Shown here: positions 1-6,926 of the stretch, one piece after another
How the letters are laid out: every line of letters starts with the position of its first letter
How positions within the stretch are numbered: the first letter of the stretch is position 1
Origin: Muribaculaceae bacterium
Lineage (GTDB): Bacteria > Bacteroidota > Bacteroidia > Bacteroidales > Muribaculaceae
Length of the DNA: 10,045 bases
Direction of reading: 5' to 3'
Assembly (NCBI GenBank): GCA_029062725.1
Contig: JAIDPP010000068.1
Span: 1-10,045 of the forward strand
Notes under the pieces: model-generated
What the model saw: the letters and a program-made list of their open reading frames with translations, nothing else
The model's database searches: none
What the model was told of the DNA's origin: nothing
Translations under genes and position numbers: made by a program

Positions 1-33
1 GTTCCAAATAATTCCGCAACTCCTTTCGGCTTT

Positions 34-2514
34 TTATCGAAGCTCCGCTCCGAAAGCCTCGAGAGCCTTGATGATCTTCGACATCGTGGCCTCGATCTGC
101 TTGTCGGTCAGGGTCTTTTCGGAATCCTGAAGCTTCATGCTGACAGCGTATGATTTCTTTCCCTCCGGGAGGTTCTTTCCCTCATACACATCGAAAAGCC
201 TAACATCCTTGAGAAGCTTCTTTTCGCTGCGGCGGATCAAATCCTCAAGATCCGCGAACCTGACGCTTTTGTCAACCAGAAGGGCGAGGTCCCTGTCAAC
301 CGCCTGCGTCTTCGGAAGCTCGGTATATTTCACATCCGTCTTGCGTGCCTGACGGTAGAGGGCTGTCCAGTCGATCGAGGCATACACCACACCCTGTTCT
401 ATTCCGAACTTCTTGAGAAGCGTCGGGCGCAGGATACCCAGCTTAGCCAGAGGCTTCCCGCTGCGCAGCGAGATCTCGAGATCAGCGGCGAAAACTTCAT
501 CACTCCCCTGCTCGGCCTTAAGCGCAGCCTTGTCAATGCCGACACGGCTGAAGATATTATAGACAATGCCCTTGAGGTCATAGACGCTGGCTTCGGCAGC
601 CTTGACATTCCAGCCGCCGCGGTTAAGGTCGCCGGTCAGCCAAAGGGCAAGGTTTTCGTTTTCGGAATACTGCGCGAGAGGTCTCTCGGCGGACACCTCT
701 TTGGAGGAGTCGAAAGAATATACTTTCCCGAACTCGTAGAACTTAAGGTTTCTCTCCTTACGGTTCACATTATGGACGATCGCCTCCAGTCCGCCGAAAA
801 GAAGTGTCTGGCGCAACACCGCCAGATCATTGCTCAGAGGGTTCATCAGGCGAACGCACTCCGATAGAGGCATCTGCTCCGATTCCTCGTAGTAGCTTAC
901 GGCGCTCAACGAATTGTTGAGTATCTCATTGAAACCCTCGGCAGTCAGCTGCTCGCTTACGAGCTGCTGGAGCGCGTAGCTCCGGTCAGTATCTCCGCGC
1001 TGCGAGAGCGATACATGCATACGGTCGGAAATCCCGACATTGTTATAGCCATACACGCGGAGAATCTCCTCGACCACATCACAGGGACGATAAACATCCA
1101 CGCGATATGTCGGCACCTTCAGATGCAACGTGTCGCCATCCTTCTCCTCAACATCGAATTCGAGAGCCTTCAGGATGCACACCACCAATTCCTTCGGCAA
1201 TTCTTTCCCTATAAGTTTATTGCAATAGTCGAGGGAGAAATCCATCTCGGCCTTAACTATCGGCTCTTCGTAGAGGTCTTTCACCCCTCCGCAGATACGT
1301 CCGCCGGCAAGTTCCTTGATCATCACGGCGGCCAGACGCGCCGCATAATCGCAGATATTGGGATCTGTTCCGCGCTCGTATCTGAACGACGCATCAGTTG
1401 ACAGGCCGTGACGGCGTGCCGTCTTACGAACCCGCGTGGGATGGAAATATGCCGATTCTATAAATACGGATTTAGTTTCTTCGGTAACTCCTGAATCCAG
1501 ACCTCCGAATACGCCGGCGATACACATCGGCTTCTCGGCGTCGCATATCATAAGGTCGGAAGAATCAAGCTCGCGCTCGGTATTGTCAAGCGTGGTGAAC
1601 TTAGTTCCTTTCGGACATGTGCGCACCACAATCTCCTCACCGGCTATCTTGGAGAGGTCAAAGCAATGGAGCGGCTGCCCGATTCCCTGAAGTATGAAGT
1701 TGGTGATATCAACTATATTGTTGATCGGCCGCTGCCCTATCGCACTGAGGAGATTGCGCAGCCATTCGGGCGATTCCTTTACCTCCACATCACGGATGGT
1801 GACACCGCAATAGCGCGGGCAACCTTCCTTATCCTCGATGCGTATCTTCACGGCACCCTCCTCGCTGTCGGAAGCGAACGATTCAACAGAAGGAACCGTG
1901 ATCTCGGGATAATCCACACGTTTCCCTTCGGCCGCGTCACACCACATACGGGCTTTGATATCACGCGCCACTCCGAGATGACTTGCGGCATCCACACGGT
2001 TGGGAGTCAGTTCCACTTCAAGCACATAGTCGCTTTCGACCTTGAAATACTCCGCCGCGGGAATACCGGGAGTGACATCCTCGGGCAGAACCATTATGCC
2101 GTCGTGGGAAGCTCCGAGACCTATCTCATCCTCGGCGCAGATCATACCGAACGATTCCACTCCGCGGATTTTCGATTTCCGGATCTGAAACTCCTTGTCG
2201 CCGTCATAAAGCGTGGTGCCGACAGTGGCCACCACTACATTCTGACCGGCGGCCACATTTGGGGCACCGCAGACAATCTGCGTAGCTTTTCCGTCGCCTA
2301 AATCGACTGTAGTGATGTGAAGATGGTCGGAATCATGATGATCGATACAGGTAAGCACTCGGCCCGTCACTATTCCGCGCAGACCGCCGCGGATACTTTC
2401 CACCTCCTCAACCGTATCACATTCAAGACCCAAGGAGGTAAGTTCGGCAGCAAGCTCCTTCGGATTGACCTCCGGATTGATGAAGCGCTGCAGCCACTTA
2501 TATGAAATATTCAT
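34..2514 (-). CDS. pheT: Phenylalanyl-tRNA synthetase beta subunit
   Basis: Beta chain of the cytoplasmic alpha2-beta2 phenylalanyl-tRNA synthetase, which charges tRNA-Phe with phenylalanine using ATP. The 826-residue length fits full-length bacterial PheT. Domains seen in order: an N-terminal OB-fold tRNA-binding (EMAPII-like) domain at about 40-155, with the VCGAPNV motif; the B3/B4 editing region at about 230-400 (RPINNIVDITNF, QPLHCFD); the B5 region at about 410-500 (VPTYRVDVYRPCDVVEEI); a degenerate synthetase core; and a C-terminal ferredoxin-fold anticodon-binding domain at about 735-826. The ATG at 2514 is followed by the typical MxISYKWL start, and a -7 element lies about 30 bases upstream. 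The partner pheS is not in the window; in Bacteroidetes the two genes are commonly unlinked. No truncation or missing domain is seen. It lies 118 bases downstream of the histidine kinase gene and probably has its own transcript. Confidence 0.98.
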   Translation of the reverse strand: MNISYKWLQRFINPEVNPKELAAELTSLGLECDTVEEVESIRGGLRGIVTGRVLTCIDHHDSDHLHITTVDLGDGKATQIVCGAPNVAAGQNVVVATVGTTLYDGDKEFQIRKSKIRGVESFGMICAEDEIGLGASHDGIMVLPEDVTPGIPAAEYFKVESDYVLEVELTPNRVDAASHLGVARDIKARMWCDAAEGKRVDYPEITVPSVESFASDSEEGAVKIRIEDKEGCPRYCGVTIRDVEVKESPEWLRNLLSAIGQRPINNIVDITNFILQGIGQPLHCFDLSKIAGEEIVVRTCPKGTKFTTLDNTERELDSSDLMICDAEKPMCIAGVFGGLDSGVTEETKSVFIESAYFHPTRVRKTARRHGLSTDASFRYERGTDPNICDYAARLAAVMIKELAGGRICGGVKDLYEEPIVKAEMDFSLDYCNKLIGKELPKELVVCILKALEFDVEEKDGDTLHLKVPTYRVDVYRPCDVVEEILRVYGYNNVGISDRMHVSLSQRGDTDRSYALQQLVSEQLTAEGFNEILNNSLSAVSYYEESEQMPLSECVRLMNPLSNDLAVLRQTLLFGGLEAIVHNVNRKERNLKFYEFGKVYSFDSSKEVSAERPLAQYSENENLALWLTGDLNRGGWNVKAAEASVYDLKGIVYNIFSRVGIDKAALKAEQGSDEVFAADLEISLRSGKPLAKLGILRPTLLKKFGIEQGVVYASIDWTALYRQARKTDVKYTELPKTQAVDRDLALLVDKSVRFADLEDLIRRSEKKLLKDVRLFDVYEGKNLPEGKKSYAVSMKLQDSEKTLTDKQIEATMSKIIKALEAFGAELR

Positions 2515-2543
2515 CGTTGCTCGTTTTCAGTTGATATTATCTG

Positions 2544-2551
2544 CAAAATTA
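2544..2551 (-). promoter_or_regulatory. Probable pheT promoter (-7 element)
   Basis: On the minus strand the octamer TAATTTTG matches the Bacteroidetes -7 consensus TAnnTTTG exactly. The upstream -33 element is degenerate: TTTC or TTTT around 2571-2575 instead of TTTG, at about 19-20 bases. Transcription would start near 2537, leaving a 5' leader of roughly 20-25 bases before the ATG at 2514. The surrounding 2515-2580 stretch is AT-rich, as expected for a promoter between coding regions. Confidence 0.55.
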
Positions 2552-2632
2552 ATAAAAATAGTTGAAGTAAGAAAAACTTTATCCCGTTCCCTTCCCTTCT
2601 TATCACTCTCCGGAGGCAAAACAGCAAGCGTC

Positions 2633-3868
2633 CTATTTCTTCGCTGCCACTCTCTTTAGCTCTATACGGAATGTCGTGCCCTTCCCGAGCTCGCTCTCCT
2701 TGACAAAGATCTTCCCCCCGTGGTATTCCTCTATGATGCGTTTAACCAAGGTAAGACCCAGTCCCCAACCCCGTTTCTTGGTGGTGTAGCCGGGATTGAA
2801 CACTGTCTTGAAGTTCTTCTTGGCAATCCCTTTGCCGGTGTCCCGAACCTCGATCCATACCGTTCCCCGATCGGCACCGGTCGTTATATGTAGTTCCCCC
2901 ACTCCCTGCATGGCGTCCACGGCATTCTTGGTGAGATTTTCCATCACCCATTCCATAAGAGGCCGGCTCACATTGACTCCATAGTCATCTTCGGAGGTGT
3001 GCATCTCGATCCTTACTCGCCCCGAGACCCTGCTCTTCATATATTCAAGCGAATGACTGACCACATCATTAAGATAGTCGAATTCTATCTCCGGCTGTGA
3101 GCCGATCTTGGAGAAGCGGTCGGCGATCACCGACAATCGCTTCACGTCCTTGTCGATCTCCTCTGTTATCTCCTTGTCGGTGCCCGTGGCCTGAAGGTAT
3201 TCGGTCCAGGCCATAAGAGAGGAGATCGGAGTCCCCAACTGATGGGCTGTCTCTTTCGAGAGTCCGGCCCATACGCGGTTCTGCTCGGCACGCTTGGTAT
3301 AGACCACGGCCATGTAGATGATCATCGTCAGTATTATCATCACTATCATCTGGATATAGGGATAGATGCTGATATTGCGCAGAAGATTGGAATCCTCATA
3401 GTAGATATACTGCTTCTCGCCTCCGGTATATTTGATTTCGATGAAATGCGGATTGGTAGCCACAAGCTCCTCTATGCTCCTTTCCCCCGCGGCCTTGCGG
3501 AGGCGAGATTCCAGATAGCGCCGGTTTTTCTCCCCGAGTTCTATATAGAGGGATTTGTCGAGACCCTCCCGGTCGGGGAGCGGGAAGTTGCGGAATTCCG
3601 ATATGTTGTAGTCGCGGTCACATGTCAGCACCGGAATGGAGTTGTTCTGCGAGATTATCCCTAACATGAACTCTATGTCGGAGGCCATCTCGGCCTCCGC
3701 TATGCGCTCGGTGGCCTGAGCCCAGATATTCATTCTCTCCCGCTCCTGCTGCGCGAGTTCCTTGACGAGATTATTGCTTATGAGAAGAAACACTATCACG
3801 GCTATGGCCGAGACAGCTATCATTATCATCCGGCTCGACCGCTGACGGTCGTAAAGACTGATCTTCAT
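2633..3868 (-). CDS. Membrane sensor histidine kinase (orphan)
   Basis: A 411-residue inner-membrane sensor kinase expected to autophosphorylate on histidine and pass the phosphate to an unidentified response regulator. Seen in order: a basic N-terminus, transmembrane segment 1 at about 14-33, a probable periplasmic sensor region of about 135 residues (34-170), transmembrane segment 2 at about 171-190, then a dimerisation domain with the H-box KETAHQLGTPISSL (phospho-acceptor H209) and a HATPase domain. The ATPase domain has an N-box (ENLTKNAVDAM, N311 and N315), G1 (DTGKGI, D343), an F-box-like VFNPGYTT and G2 (GWGLGL, 367-372). All catalytic motifs look intact. The HQLGTP form of the H-box differs from the common HExxxP but is widespread in Bacteroidetes kinases. 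The start lies 19 bases after the HAD gene, behind a purine-rich AAAGGGA. No response regulator gene is adjacent, and the sensed signal is unknown. It is last in the psd-led gene run. Confidence 0.92.
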   Translation of the reverse strand: MKISLYDRQRSSRMIMIAVSAIAVIVFLLISNNLVKELAQQERERMNIWAQATERIAEAEMASDIEFMLGIISQNNSIPVLTCDRDYNISEFRNFPLPDREGLDKSLYIELGEKNRRYLESRLRKAAGERSIEELVATNPHFIEIKYTGGEKQYIYYEDSNLLRNISIYPYIQMIVMIILTMIIYMAVVYTKRAEQNRVWAGLSKETAHQLGTPISSLMAWTEYLQATGTDKEITEEIDKDVKRLSVIADRFSKIGSQPEIEFDYLNDVVSHSLEYMKSRVSGRVRIEMHTSEDDYGVNVSRPLMEWVMENLTKNAVDAMQGVGELHITTGADRGTVWIEVRDTGKGIAKKNFKTVFNPGYTTKKRGWGLGLTLVKRIIEEYHGGKIFVKESELGKGTTFRIELKRVAAKK

Positions 3869-3887
3869 CTTTTCATCCCTTTATTAC

Positions 3888-4751
3888 TCATGACTTGCCG
3901 CGGGCGGCTTCCCTCTCCATATCATCCAGAATGAACCGGGCCACACTGTCGGCTGTATTAGGGCCTGTCACGACATCGGCTCTAAGCTTCACCTCCTCCA
4001 CACCGTTGGCCATCGCCACTCCCACGTCGGCCATCTCGAGCATGGAGAGATCGTTGAGATTATCTCCGAAGGCCACTATTCTTCCGGCGCCCGTCCGGCA
4101 TGCAAGCTCATGTATTGCGCGGGCCTTGGTGCTAAGAGGGGAAAAAGCCTCCAGAATCCCGATTTCGGGCCCGTAGAAATCATGGTATTTCTGGGTGCGC
4201 GCTCCTTCCACCCGCGACGTCAGACGGTGTGTGGCCTCGGAATGTGCATCCGGTTGCATCCCGTAGAACAAAATGGTGTGGCCTAAATCGTCAGGAAGCC
4301 GGGAGTCGCCCGATGCAGGAATATGGAAACGCTTGTAGGGGTTGTCACGACGTTCCTCTATGAACCTGCGCTCGATATCCGAGAGAGGTCCTATATGGTA
4401 GATATCTATCATGTCGTCGCGCAGGGTGTAAAGAAAAGTCGGGTAGCTCATCTCCCGGTATATACCTACAAGTTCCGAAGCCGCTGCATGGTCTATGTAA
4501 TGCACATCGGAGTAGCGGACTGTATTCTTATCCCATAAGGCCGTACCGGTCATCACCACCGCCGGGATACGCAGTTCCACATCCTTCAGTATCGGGGCCA
4601 CCGTGGCCGGGGTGCGCGCCGTAGCGATAGTAAAAAGCGCCCCTCCGGTTGCCGCTTCAGCAAGCATCCGGAGGGTGGCCGGTGAGATTGTGGCATCGGG
4701 CTGCAATAATGTGCCGTCAAGATCGCTCACATATAATGTCTTTCTATCCAT
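3888..4751 (-). CDS. Cof-type HAD-IIB family phosphatase
   Basis: A 287-residue cytoplasmic HAD-superfamily hydrolase of the Cof/YbiV type, expected to remove phosphate from a small phosphorylated metabolite (sugar phosphate, FMN-like or similar). Motif I is DLDGT at 10-14, with nucleophile D10 and acid/base D12. Motif II is the T44/R46 region (TIATART). Motif III is K209. Motif IV is GDNLND, with metal-binding D230 and D234. A large C2-type cap is inserted between motifs II and III at about 80-195, which defines subclass IIB. The ATG at 4751 places the nucleophile at residue 10, as usual for the family. The gene follows the DUF4834-like gene after a 51-base gap with no visible promoter, and lies 19 bases before the histidine kinase. 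The substrate cannot be told from sequence; its position behind psd/pssA hints at, but does not show, a link to phospholipid metabolism. Confidence 0.9.
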   Translation of the reverse strand: MDRKTLYVSDLDGTLLQPDATISPATLRMLAEAATGGALFTIATARTPATVAPILKDVELRIPAVVMTGTALWDKNTVRYSDVHYIDHAAASELVGIYREMSYPTFLYTLRDDMIDIYHIGPLSDIERRFIEERRDNPYKRFHIPASGDSRLPDDLGHTILFYGMQPDAHSEATHRLTSRVEGARTQKYHDFYGPEIGILEAFSPLSTKARAIHELACRTGAGRIVAFGDNLNDLSMLEMADVGVAMANGVEEVKLRADVVTGPNTADSVARFILDDMEREAARGKS

Positions 4752-4802
4752 ATCTTCTTTTTTCCGGATCCTACCTTTTCTGGCCGAGAGTCTTGAGGCC
4801 CT

Positions 4803-5255
4803 CTATTTGATGACGACAAATTCGGCGTCAGTCACCTGTTCTTCGAGCGTGATCCTTACGTTCCCGGCGGGCTCGTCCTGCTCGAACCGCAGTTCGGCCG
4901 AATACTCGCGGATCTCTATAAACTCCACGTCCTCGGCATACAGGCGCATCATCCTGATATCTTCTGACGGATTCCCCACGTTATGGTTGCGCGAACGTCC
5001 ACGGAAACCATAGCGCGAACCCTGCCGGGGAGCTTCCTGCTCCGTCGGCCGGGCACCACTCCAGCCGTCGGCGGGCCGCTCCTCACGCTCCCGGGCCTTG
5101 CGTGCCTTCTTCTCTTCGGAGCGCGTCGGCATCCCCATCATCTTCCGCATCCTGTCTTCCATTTTCCCCATGGCATACCGCTTTATCAAGCGTCCGATGG
5201 CAGGAAGAAGCAGCGGAAGAAGAAGTATTATAAGTATTGCTATGAAAAATCCCAT
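4803..5255 (-). CDS. Small membrane-anchored DUF4834-like protein
   Basis: A 150-residue protein of unknown function. Visible features: one strongly hydrophobic N-terminal helix at about 3-24, followed by a very basic stretch (25-60) rich in K/R/E, a low-complexity R/G/P-rich linker (60-95), and an acidic C-terminal part with alternating hydrophobic and charged residues that ends in AEFVVIK. This anchor, disordered linker and short acidic tail plan, together with its place directly after pssA, matches the DUF4834 family of Bacteroidetes. Assignment to that family is inferred from architecture and synteny; I recall family members as usually nearer 90-110 residues, so this copy seems long. By the positive-inside rule the bulk of the protein is probably cytoplasmic. 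The ATG at 5255 begins the hydrophobic helix directly. Gaps are 85 bases to pssA and 51 bases to the HAD gene. Confidence 0.75.
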   Translation of the reverse strand: MGFFIAILIILLLPLLLPAIGRLIKRYAMGKMEDRMRKMMGMPTRSEEKKARKAREREERPADGWSGARPTEQEAPRQGSRYGFRGRSRNHNVGNPSEDIRMMRLYAEDVEFIEIREYSAELRFEQDEPAGNVRITLEEQVTDAEFVVIK

Positions 5256-5340
5256 TTCTTTTTGATTGTAAAGTCAGAACCGGATACCGGAGTCCTTATC
5301 CGAAACTCCATATCCATGATTCAAAATAAGTCTTCCGGAA

Positions 5341-6048
5341 TCACTGACGGTTGATTCCACTGTCGAACACCCCGTAGGCCACATAGACGGCGATCAACCA
5401 CATAAGGCCTGCCACGCCCATACATCCGACCAGCACTATGGCTGTCAGGATTAGAAGCCAGCGGAATTGATTTCCTTTCCATCCCCAGGTCTTGAACTTG
5501 AGGGAGAAAAGGCGCAGGGGGCTTATCATCAGCCAGCTCTCGAGAAGCACGATGGCTGCGAATACCCATGTCGATTCCAGAAGGGTGCTGCTTGTATATA
5601 CGATATAGGTGTATCCGATCCAGAATATCGCGTTGGCCGGAATGGGAAGACCGATGAAATTCACTGTCTGGCGCGTATCGACATTGAACCGCGCAAGCCT
5701 CAATGCGCCCGCCACCGGAATCAGCAAAGCAAGCCACCTGGCCCATTCAAGTCCGGCGGCCGACATACAGGAATAGACGGCGATCGCCGGAGCCACTCCG
5801 AAACTCACCAGGTCGCAGAGCGAGTCAAGTTCTTTCCCCATGTCGGAATAGGCATGCAGAATACGTGCCGCGAACCCGTCAAGGAAGTCGGCAACAGCCG
5901 CTATACCGATGAAGATATATCCCCATTCATATCCTTTGAGTCCCCAGAAAGGATCGCTCCCGTGAAGGGTGCAGATAATCGAGATCATCCCTGACAGGAT
6001 GTTGAGGCAAGTGATGCTGTTGGGTATGTTTGCAATAATCGGATTCAT
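5341..6048 (-). CDS. pssA: CDP-diacylglycerol--serine O-phosphatidyltransferase
   Basis: Integral-membrane phosphatidylserine synthase that condenses CDP-diacylglycerol with L-serine to give phosphatidylserine and CMP, the first committed step to phosphatidylethanolamine. At 235 residues it fits the type II (CDP-alcohol phosphotransferase) class. The family signature DxxDGxxARx8GxxxDxxxD is complete: D54, D57, G58, A61, R62, G71, D75 and D79, with exactly eight residues between R62 and G71. About six to seven hydrophobic segments are visible, the signature lying at the end of an early one and the last two forming a long hydrophobic C-terminal region. The N-terminus MNPIIANIPNSITCLN is typical of Bacteroidetes PssA. 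The ATG at 6048 follows the psd stop codon by 2 bases (TGAAAATG), so the two genes are almost certainly cotranscribed and translationally coupled. Its product is the substrate of the upstream gene product Psd. Confidence 0.97.
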   Translation of the reverse strand: MNPIIANIPNSITCLNILSGMISIICTLHGSDPFWGLKGYEWGYIFIGIAAVADFLDGFAARILHAYSDMGKELDSLCDLVSFGVAPAIAVYSCMSAAGLEWARWLALLIPVAGALRLARFNVDTRQTVNFIGLPIPANAIFWIGYTYIVYTSSTLLESTWVFAAIVLLESWLMISPLRLFSLKFKTWGWKGNQFRWLLILTAIVLVGCMGVAGLMWLIAVYVAYGVFDSGINRQ

Positions 6049-6050
6049 TT

Positions 6051-6791
6051 TCAGTTTTTTGGTTTCAGTCGTGCTACCGGAGTGAGGCCGCCGCGTGTAA
6101 CGTCTCCTATCTTCACCAGTATCTCGCTATCGACCGGCAGATAGAGATCCACCCTCGAGCCGAACTTGATGAAGCCGAGATGCTCATCGATCGAGGCGTT
6201 ATGCCCCTTGCGCGCGTATGTTACGATCCGGCGCGCCATGGCTCCGGCAATCTGACGCACGGTGATACGGTTGCCGTCGTTGCAGACTATGCCGATAGTG
6301 CTCCGTTCGTTCTCAACGCTCGCCTTCGGAAGATAGGCCGAGAGGAAGCGCCCACGGTGATGGCGCACATATTCCACCTCTCCATCCACAGGATACCAAT
6401 TGGCATGGACATTGAGCGGAGACATGAACACCGACAGCATGATTGCCTCACCCTTTAGATACTCTCCTTCATGCACAGGCTCGACAGCCACAACACGGCC
6501 GTCCACCGAGCTGACCACATGGTCGCGACGCTCGCCGCGATAGTGCCGGATCGGGCACCGGAAAAAATTGAATACGAAGAGATACACCGTCACGGAAAGT
6601 CCCGTAAACAGCCCCGGGAGCACATACGGCGGCAGGAAAAGCCATACCGGGATATTGAGCATTCCCAATACTATAAACAACAATATGAGGATGTTGGTTC
6701 CTTCGTGGTGTATCTTCACTTTTATGAGTCTGTCGATGGTTAAGTTTTCCGTTATTTCGCAGCCGGACGCGCAGGCGTGGTTGCCGATCAA
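6051..6791 (-). CDS. psd: Phosphatidylserine decarboxylase proenzyme
   Basis: Pyruvoyl-dependent enzyme that decarboxylates phosphatidylserine to phosphatidylethanolamine at the membrane. It is of the short form found in Bacteroidetes. Seen: a conserved KIHHEGTNI start region, hydrophobic segments at about 34-50 and 55-76, an FFRCP motif, catalytic-type D97 (VDGR) and H129 (NVHANWYPVDG), and the autocleavage site FGS at 210-212. Cleavage before S212 would give the pyruvoyl group and a short alpha chain of about 35 residues. The start is odd. No ATG lies in frame before the conserved region, and an in-frame TGA sits just upstream. The given start is TTG at 6791 (246 residues); GTG at 6719 (222 residues) would trim the protein closer to KIHHEG. 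The TTG overlaps the stop of a 9-codon leader ORF. pssA follows after 2 bases. Confidence 0.95.
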   Translation of the reverse strand: MIGNHACASGCEITENLTIDRLIKVKIHHEGTNILILLFIVLGMLNIPVWLFLPPYVLPGLFTGLSVTVYLFVFNFFRCPIRHYRGERRDHVVSSVDGRVVAVEPVHEGEYLKGEAIMLSVFMSPLNVHANWYPVDGEVEYVRHHRGRFLSAYLPKASVENERSTIGIVCNDGNRITVRQIAGAMARRIVTYARKGHNASIDEHLGFIKFGSRVDLYLPVDSEILVKIGDVTRGGLTPVARLKPKN

Positions 6792-6817
6792 GGCGATTCA
6801 CACAGAATTTGGTGCAT
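6788..6817 (-). CDS. Putative 9-codon leader ORF overlapping psd start
   Basis: On the minus strand the only ATG between the psd promoter and the conserved Psd region opens a short frame encoding MHQILCESP and ending in TGA. That stop codon (6790-6788) overlaps the TTG start of psd (6791-6789) as TTGA, the arrangement typical of translational coupling by stop-and-restart. An AAGG lies several bases before the ATG. The peptide resembles nothing I know, and its coding nature rests only on position. It could instead be a chance frame, or reflect a small frameshift in the sequence. Confidence 0.3.
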   Translation of the reverse strand: MHQILCESP

Positions 6818-6842
6818 CAAAGCCTTAAGTTGCCTCGTTCAA

Positions 6843-6874
6843 TTTGCAAATTTAACGTAAATGGTTTAATTTTG
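6843..6874 (+). promoter_or_regulatory. yeiH promoter (Bacteroidetes type)
   Basis: On the plus strand TTTG (6843-6846) is followed by 20 bases and TAATTTTG (6867-6874), an exact consensus match with the same spacing as the divergent psd promoter. Transcription would begin near 6881, with a leader of about 45 bases before the ATG at 6927. Its -33 element directly abuts the psd -7 element, so both promoters occupy the same 36 bases. Confidence 0.8.
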
Positions 6875-6878
6875 CAAA
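6847..6878 (-). promoter_or_regulatory. psd operon promoter (Bacteroidetes type)
   Basis: On the minus strand TTTG (6878-6875) is followed by 20 bases and then TAAATTTG (6854-6847), an exact match to the primary sigma-factor promoter pattern of Bacteroidetes. Transcription should begin near 6840, leaving about 50 bases of leader before the psd TTG. No other good promoter was seen upstream of pssA, the DUF4834-like gene, the HAD gene or the kinase gene, so this probably drives all five. It interlocks with the divergent yeiH promoter. Confidence 0.8.
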
Positions 6879-6926
6879 GGGAGGGGGAAAATCTTTTCAT
6901 AATTCTATTTTACACTTTCGTTCGTA

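Noticed and set aside
1666..2301. A 211-codon open frame on the plus strand inside pheT
   Set aside because: It is antisense to the strongly conserved PheT N-terminal half, has no promoter or recognisable motif, and is explained by the codon composition of the minus-strand gene.
5281..5302. A CGGATA/TATCCG inverted pair between pssA and the DUF4834-like gene, considered as a terminator or processing site
   Set aside because: Only six base pairs around a ten-base loop with no T-run on either strand; chance cannot be excluded.
5467..5994. A 175-codon plus-strand frame opposite pssA
   Set aside because: Shadow of pssA, whose complete catalytic signature on the minus strand leaves no doubt about the real gene.
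6469..6801. A 110-codon minus-strand frame overlapping psd in another frame
   Set aside because: Its GTG start and Arg/Pro-rich composition are typical of an out-of-frame reading of psd; the psd frame carries all the conserved motifs.
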